A stretch of DNA of 32,768 nt from Planctomycetaceae bacterium (lineage in GTDB: Bacteria > Planctomycetota > SZUA-567): contig JAJPXZ010000010.1 of NCBI GenBank assembly GCA_021205245.1, positions 1 to 32,768 on the forward strand, in the 5' to 3' direction. The notes beneath the pieces were generated by a model. It was given only the letters and a program-made list of their open reading frames with translations, made no database searches and was not told the DNA's origin. The number at the start of each line of letters is the position of its first letter. The stretch's first letter is position 1. The translations under genes and the position numbers were made by a program. Positions 31,102 through 32,768 of the stretch are shown piece by piece.

Positions 31102-32272
31102 GGAAATCGATGCCCTCGTGGTGGGGCTGCTTTGTCTCGACATTATCCCGGAAATAAAAACCGGAGGTCGGTCGATGGCCGACTTGCTCGCGCCGGGAAA
31201 ACTGGTCGACGTCGGCGCGGCCGTGATGGGAACCGGCGGCGCGGCAAGCAACACCGGTCTTGCCCTGCACCGCCTCGGCTTTGATGTGAACATTGTCGGC
31301 AAGGTCGGGGACGATGTCTTTGGCGGCGTGACTGTCGATTTGCTGAAGCGCCAGGGGACCGGGCTGGTCGACTCGATGATCGTGTCGAAGGGGGAAGGGT
31401 CGTCCTACTCCATTATCATTGACCCGCCCGGCATTGACAGGATGATCCTGCACGACCCGGCGGCGAACAATACCTTCCGGAGCGACGAGGTGCCGGACGA
31501 GGCGATCGCATCGGCGCGGCTGCTGCACTTCGGCTACCCGCCCCTCATGCGGCGCTTTTATGAAAACAACGGCGAGGAATTGAAAAGCCTTTTTCGTCGG
31601 GCGCACGCAATGGGCGTGGCGACGTCTTTGGACATGGCCAGACCCGACCCGGATGGGCCGTCGGGCAAAATCGACTGGGTGCGGTATTGTGAAACCGTCC
31701 TGCCCGACGTCGATGTGTTCCTGCCTTCGGCTGACGAAATCCTCTTCATGATCGACCGGCCCACGTTTGACGCTCTGCAAGCGGAAGCGGGAGACGCCAA
31801 CCCGGCGGCACTGATGGATATTGCCACCATCCGCGCTATCGCCGACCGGTTGCTCGCGATGGGGACGGCGATGGTGGGATTGAAGCTGGGGGATCAGGGA
31901 TTCTACCTCAAGACCACCGCCGACCCGGACCGTTTGGCCGCGATGGGACGCCTTGCGCCAAACGCGTCGGCGTGGCTGAATAAGGAGCTGATCTCGCCGT
32001 GCCGCCTGGTTGAGGTCGCCGGCACCATCGGCGCGGGCGACTGCACCATCGCCGGTTTTCTCGGATCGCTCCTGAAAGGCTTGGGAGCGGACGAGTCCGT
32101 GTCCATGGCGACTGCCGTGGGCGGCGCGAGCGTCGAGGCGCGGGACGCGTCCAGCGGCGTGACGCCGTGGTCGACCATTGCGACGCGGCTCGCTACCGGA
32201 TGGGCGCAGCGGGCCAGCCGCGCTGTCCCTGCCTCATGGCGGAAAACCTCGGCGGGGAACTTCCAGCCGTAA
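31094..32272 (+). CDS. PfkB-family carbohydrate kinase
   Basis: A 392-residue ribokinase-fold kinase, longer than the usual ~310-330 residues. The substrate region GTGGAASNTGLALHRLGF lies at 46-63 and is followed by IVGKVGDDVFG. The catalytic motif GTIGAGDCTIAGF lies at 310-322 with D316 as base; the family usually reads DTTGAGD, so the leading residues differ. A segment at about 275-305 and a basic tail account for the extra length. It probably phosphorylates the sugar or sugar acid handled by the operon. Its ATG overlaps the dehydrogenase stop (ATGGCTAA). No terminator was recognised after it. Confidence 0.9.
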   Translation: MAKEIDALVVGLLCLDIIPEIKTGGRSMADLLAPGKLVDVGAAVMGTGGAASNTGLALHRLGFDVNIVGKVGDDVFGGVTVDLLKRQGTGLVDSMIVSKGEGSSYSIIIDPPGIDRMILHDPAANNTFRSDEVPDEAIASARLLHFGYPPLMRRFYENNGEELKSLFRRAHAMGVATSLDMARPDPDGPSGKIDWVRYCETVLPDVDVFLPSADEILFMIDRPTFDALQAEAGDANPAALMDIATIRAIADRLLAMGTAMVGLKLGDQGFYLKTTADPDRLAAMGRLAPNASAWLNKELISPCRLVEVAGTIGAGDCTIAGFLGSLLKGLGADESVSMATAVGGASVEARDASSGVTPWSTIATRLATGWAQRASRAVPASWRKTSAGNFQP

Positions 32273-32295
32273 CGGTAGGGATGCCTGTACTCGAT

Positions 32296-32768
32296 TCAGA
32301 TGCCAAAGAGCTTGGGGCGGGTCGGGCCGGAATACGTACCGGAGTGACCCACCATATGGACGACAGCTACCGTCTCGGGTTCACGCCTGCCGGGGCGTCC
32401 TTCCCCTGGGACTGGTAAAACTGGTGGCGGGCCGGTGGTGGCGGCGGCGAGTGCCGGAATGAGGTAACGACGCCGACGCGGCGGCGGGTGCGGGTTGGAT
32501 AATGGTTTTCTCGTCCAGGTCCAGCCTCGGACCTGACACGGGCGCACGCGGCGGGGACGGGGGATGCGACGCCGGGGCCAGGTTGCGATGAGTTCCTCCA
32601 GTTCACGCAGCGCCCGGCGGAGATAGGCGATGATGCGATCCCAATTTTTCTGGCTGACAACGCCTACGGGTCTTTCTGTCCAGATATCGGCTATGAAGAA
32701 CCAGCGCTCGTGCCGACGCGGCACGTCGCACGCGTCGTAGGCGAGGCCGTGGGCGAGGGACTGGATCA
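32296..32768 (-). CDS. Unrecognised protein, C-terminal part (open at window end)
   Basis: A minus-strand frame that enters from the window edge without a start and ends at 32296. The first ~60 visible residues (SLAHGLAYDACDVPRRHERWFFIADIW..., then NWDRIIAYLRRALRELEEL) have protein-like composition with amphipathic helices. The following ~90 residues are Pro/Arg-rich and could be out-of-frame or disordered. No family recognised. It converges with the PfkB gene, 23 bp apart. In this GC-rich DNA a chance frame of this length is possible. Confidence 0.3.
   Translation of the reverse strand, partial: IQSLAHGLAYDACDVPRRHERWFFIADIWTERPVGVVSQKNWDRIIAYLRRALRELEELIATWPRRRIPRPRRVRPCQVRGWTWTRKPLSNPHPPPRRRRYLIPALAAATTGPPPVLPVPGEGRPGRREPETVAVVHMVGHSGTYSGPTRPKLFGI

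Noticed and set aside
1-32768. CRISPR array, tRNA, rRNA, transposase, integrase or phage genes
   Set aside because: No regularly spaced repeats, cloverleaf-like sequences or recognisable mobile-element proteins were seen on reading both strands.

Overview
The window comes from a Gram-negative, flagellated bacterium with fairly high GC. The diderm markers are an OprD/ChiP-type outer-membrane porin with a signal peptide, an LptF/LptG-family permease, a HlyD-type adaptor and a periplasmic sugar-binding protein. A FlgM anti-sigma-28 gene lies behind a near-consensus sigma-28 promoter. The AICAR formyltransferase is monofunctional, which to my recollection occurs in some Desulfovibrionales-like lineages. 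Other genes (yhiI-rbbA-yhhJ, yjaB, ycaC) have close enterobacterial counterparts. I cannot fix the phylum from the sequence. No tRNA, rRNA, CRISPR array, insertion sequence or integrase was recognised.

Layout. 1-6.6 kb (minus strand): an yhiI-rbbA-yhhJ export/ribosome-ATPase operon with its own promoter, then argF behind a separate promoter. 6.7-10.7 kb: a PTS EIIC domain fused to an EAL c-di-GMP phosphodiesterase (minus), divergent from a ChiP/OprD-like porin (plus). 10.7-14.0 kb: a VOC-domain protein, an rpe-mgtC pair (minus), and a divergently transcribed AICAR formyltransferase whose promoter carries an 11-bp direct repeat. 14.0-17.8 kb (plus): a low-complexity zinc-ribbon protein, an LptF/G permease, an AMMECR1 protein, then flgM with its sigma-28 promoter and a strong terminator. 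17.9-22.2 kb: a YtcJ amidohydrolase, an ABM-domain membrane protein and a pirin (all minus), divergent from a YcaC hydrolase (plus). The two inner promoters share a GTTAACG motif. 22.3-23.8 kb (minus): an AraC regulator and a YjaB-type acetyltransferase. 24.0-32.3 kb (plus): a long carbohydrate operon with a bicupin of phosphomannose-isomerase type, a DUF4432 mutarotase-like protein, a ribose-type ABC importer (ATPase, permease, binding protein), an internal terminator hairpin, a mannitol-dehydrogenase-family oxidoreductase and a PfkB kinase. The last 0.5 kb holds the end of an unrecognised minus-strand frame.

How the genes fit together (inference). The AraC protein, with an N-terminal cupin-like sugar-sensing region, is divergent from the carbohydrate operon and is its likely regulator. 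That operon could import a sugar or polyol without a PTS, then epimerise or isomerise, oxidise or reduce, and phosphorylate it. The substrate is unknown. The EIIC-EAL/porin pair could link uptake or sensing of an oligosaccharide to c-di-GMP breakdown, and so to the motile state that FlgM and sigma-28 also govern. These two loci are the best candidates for little-described biology here.
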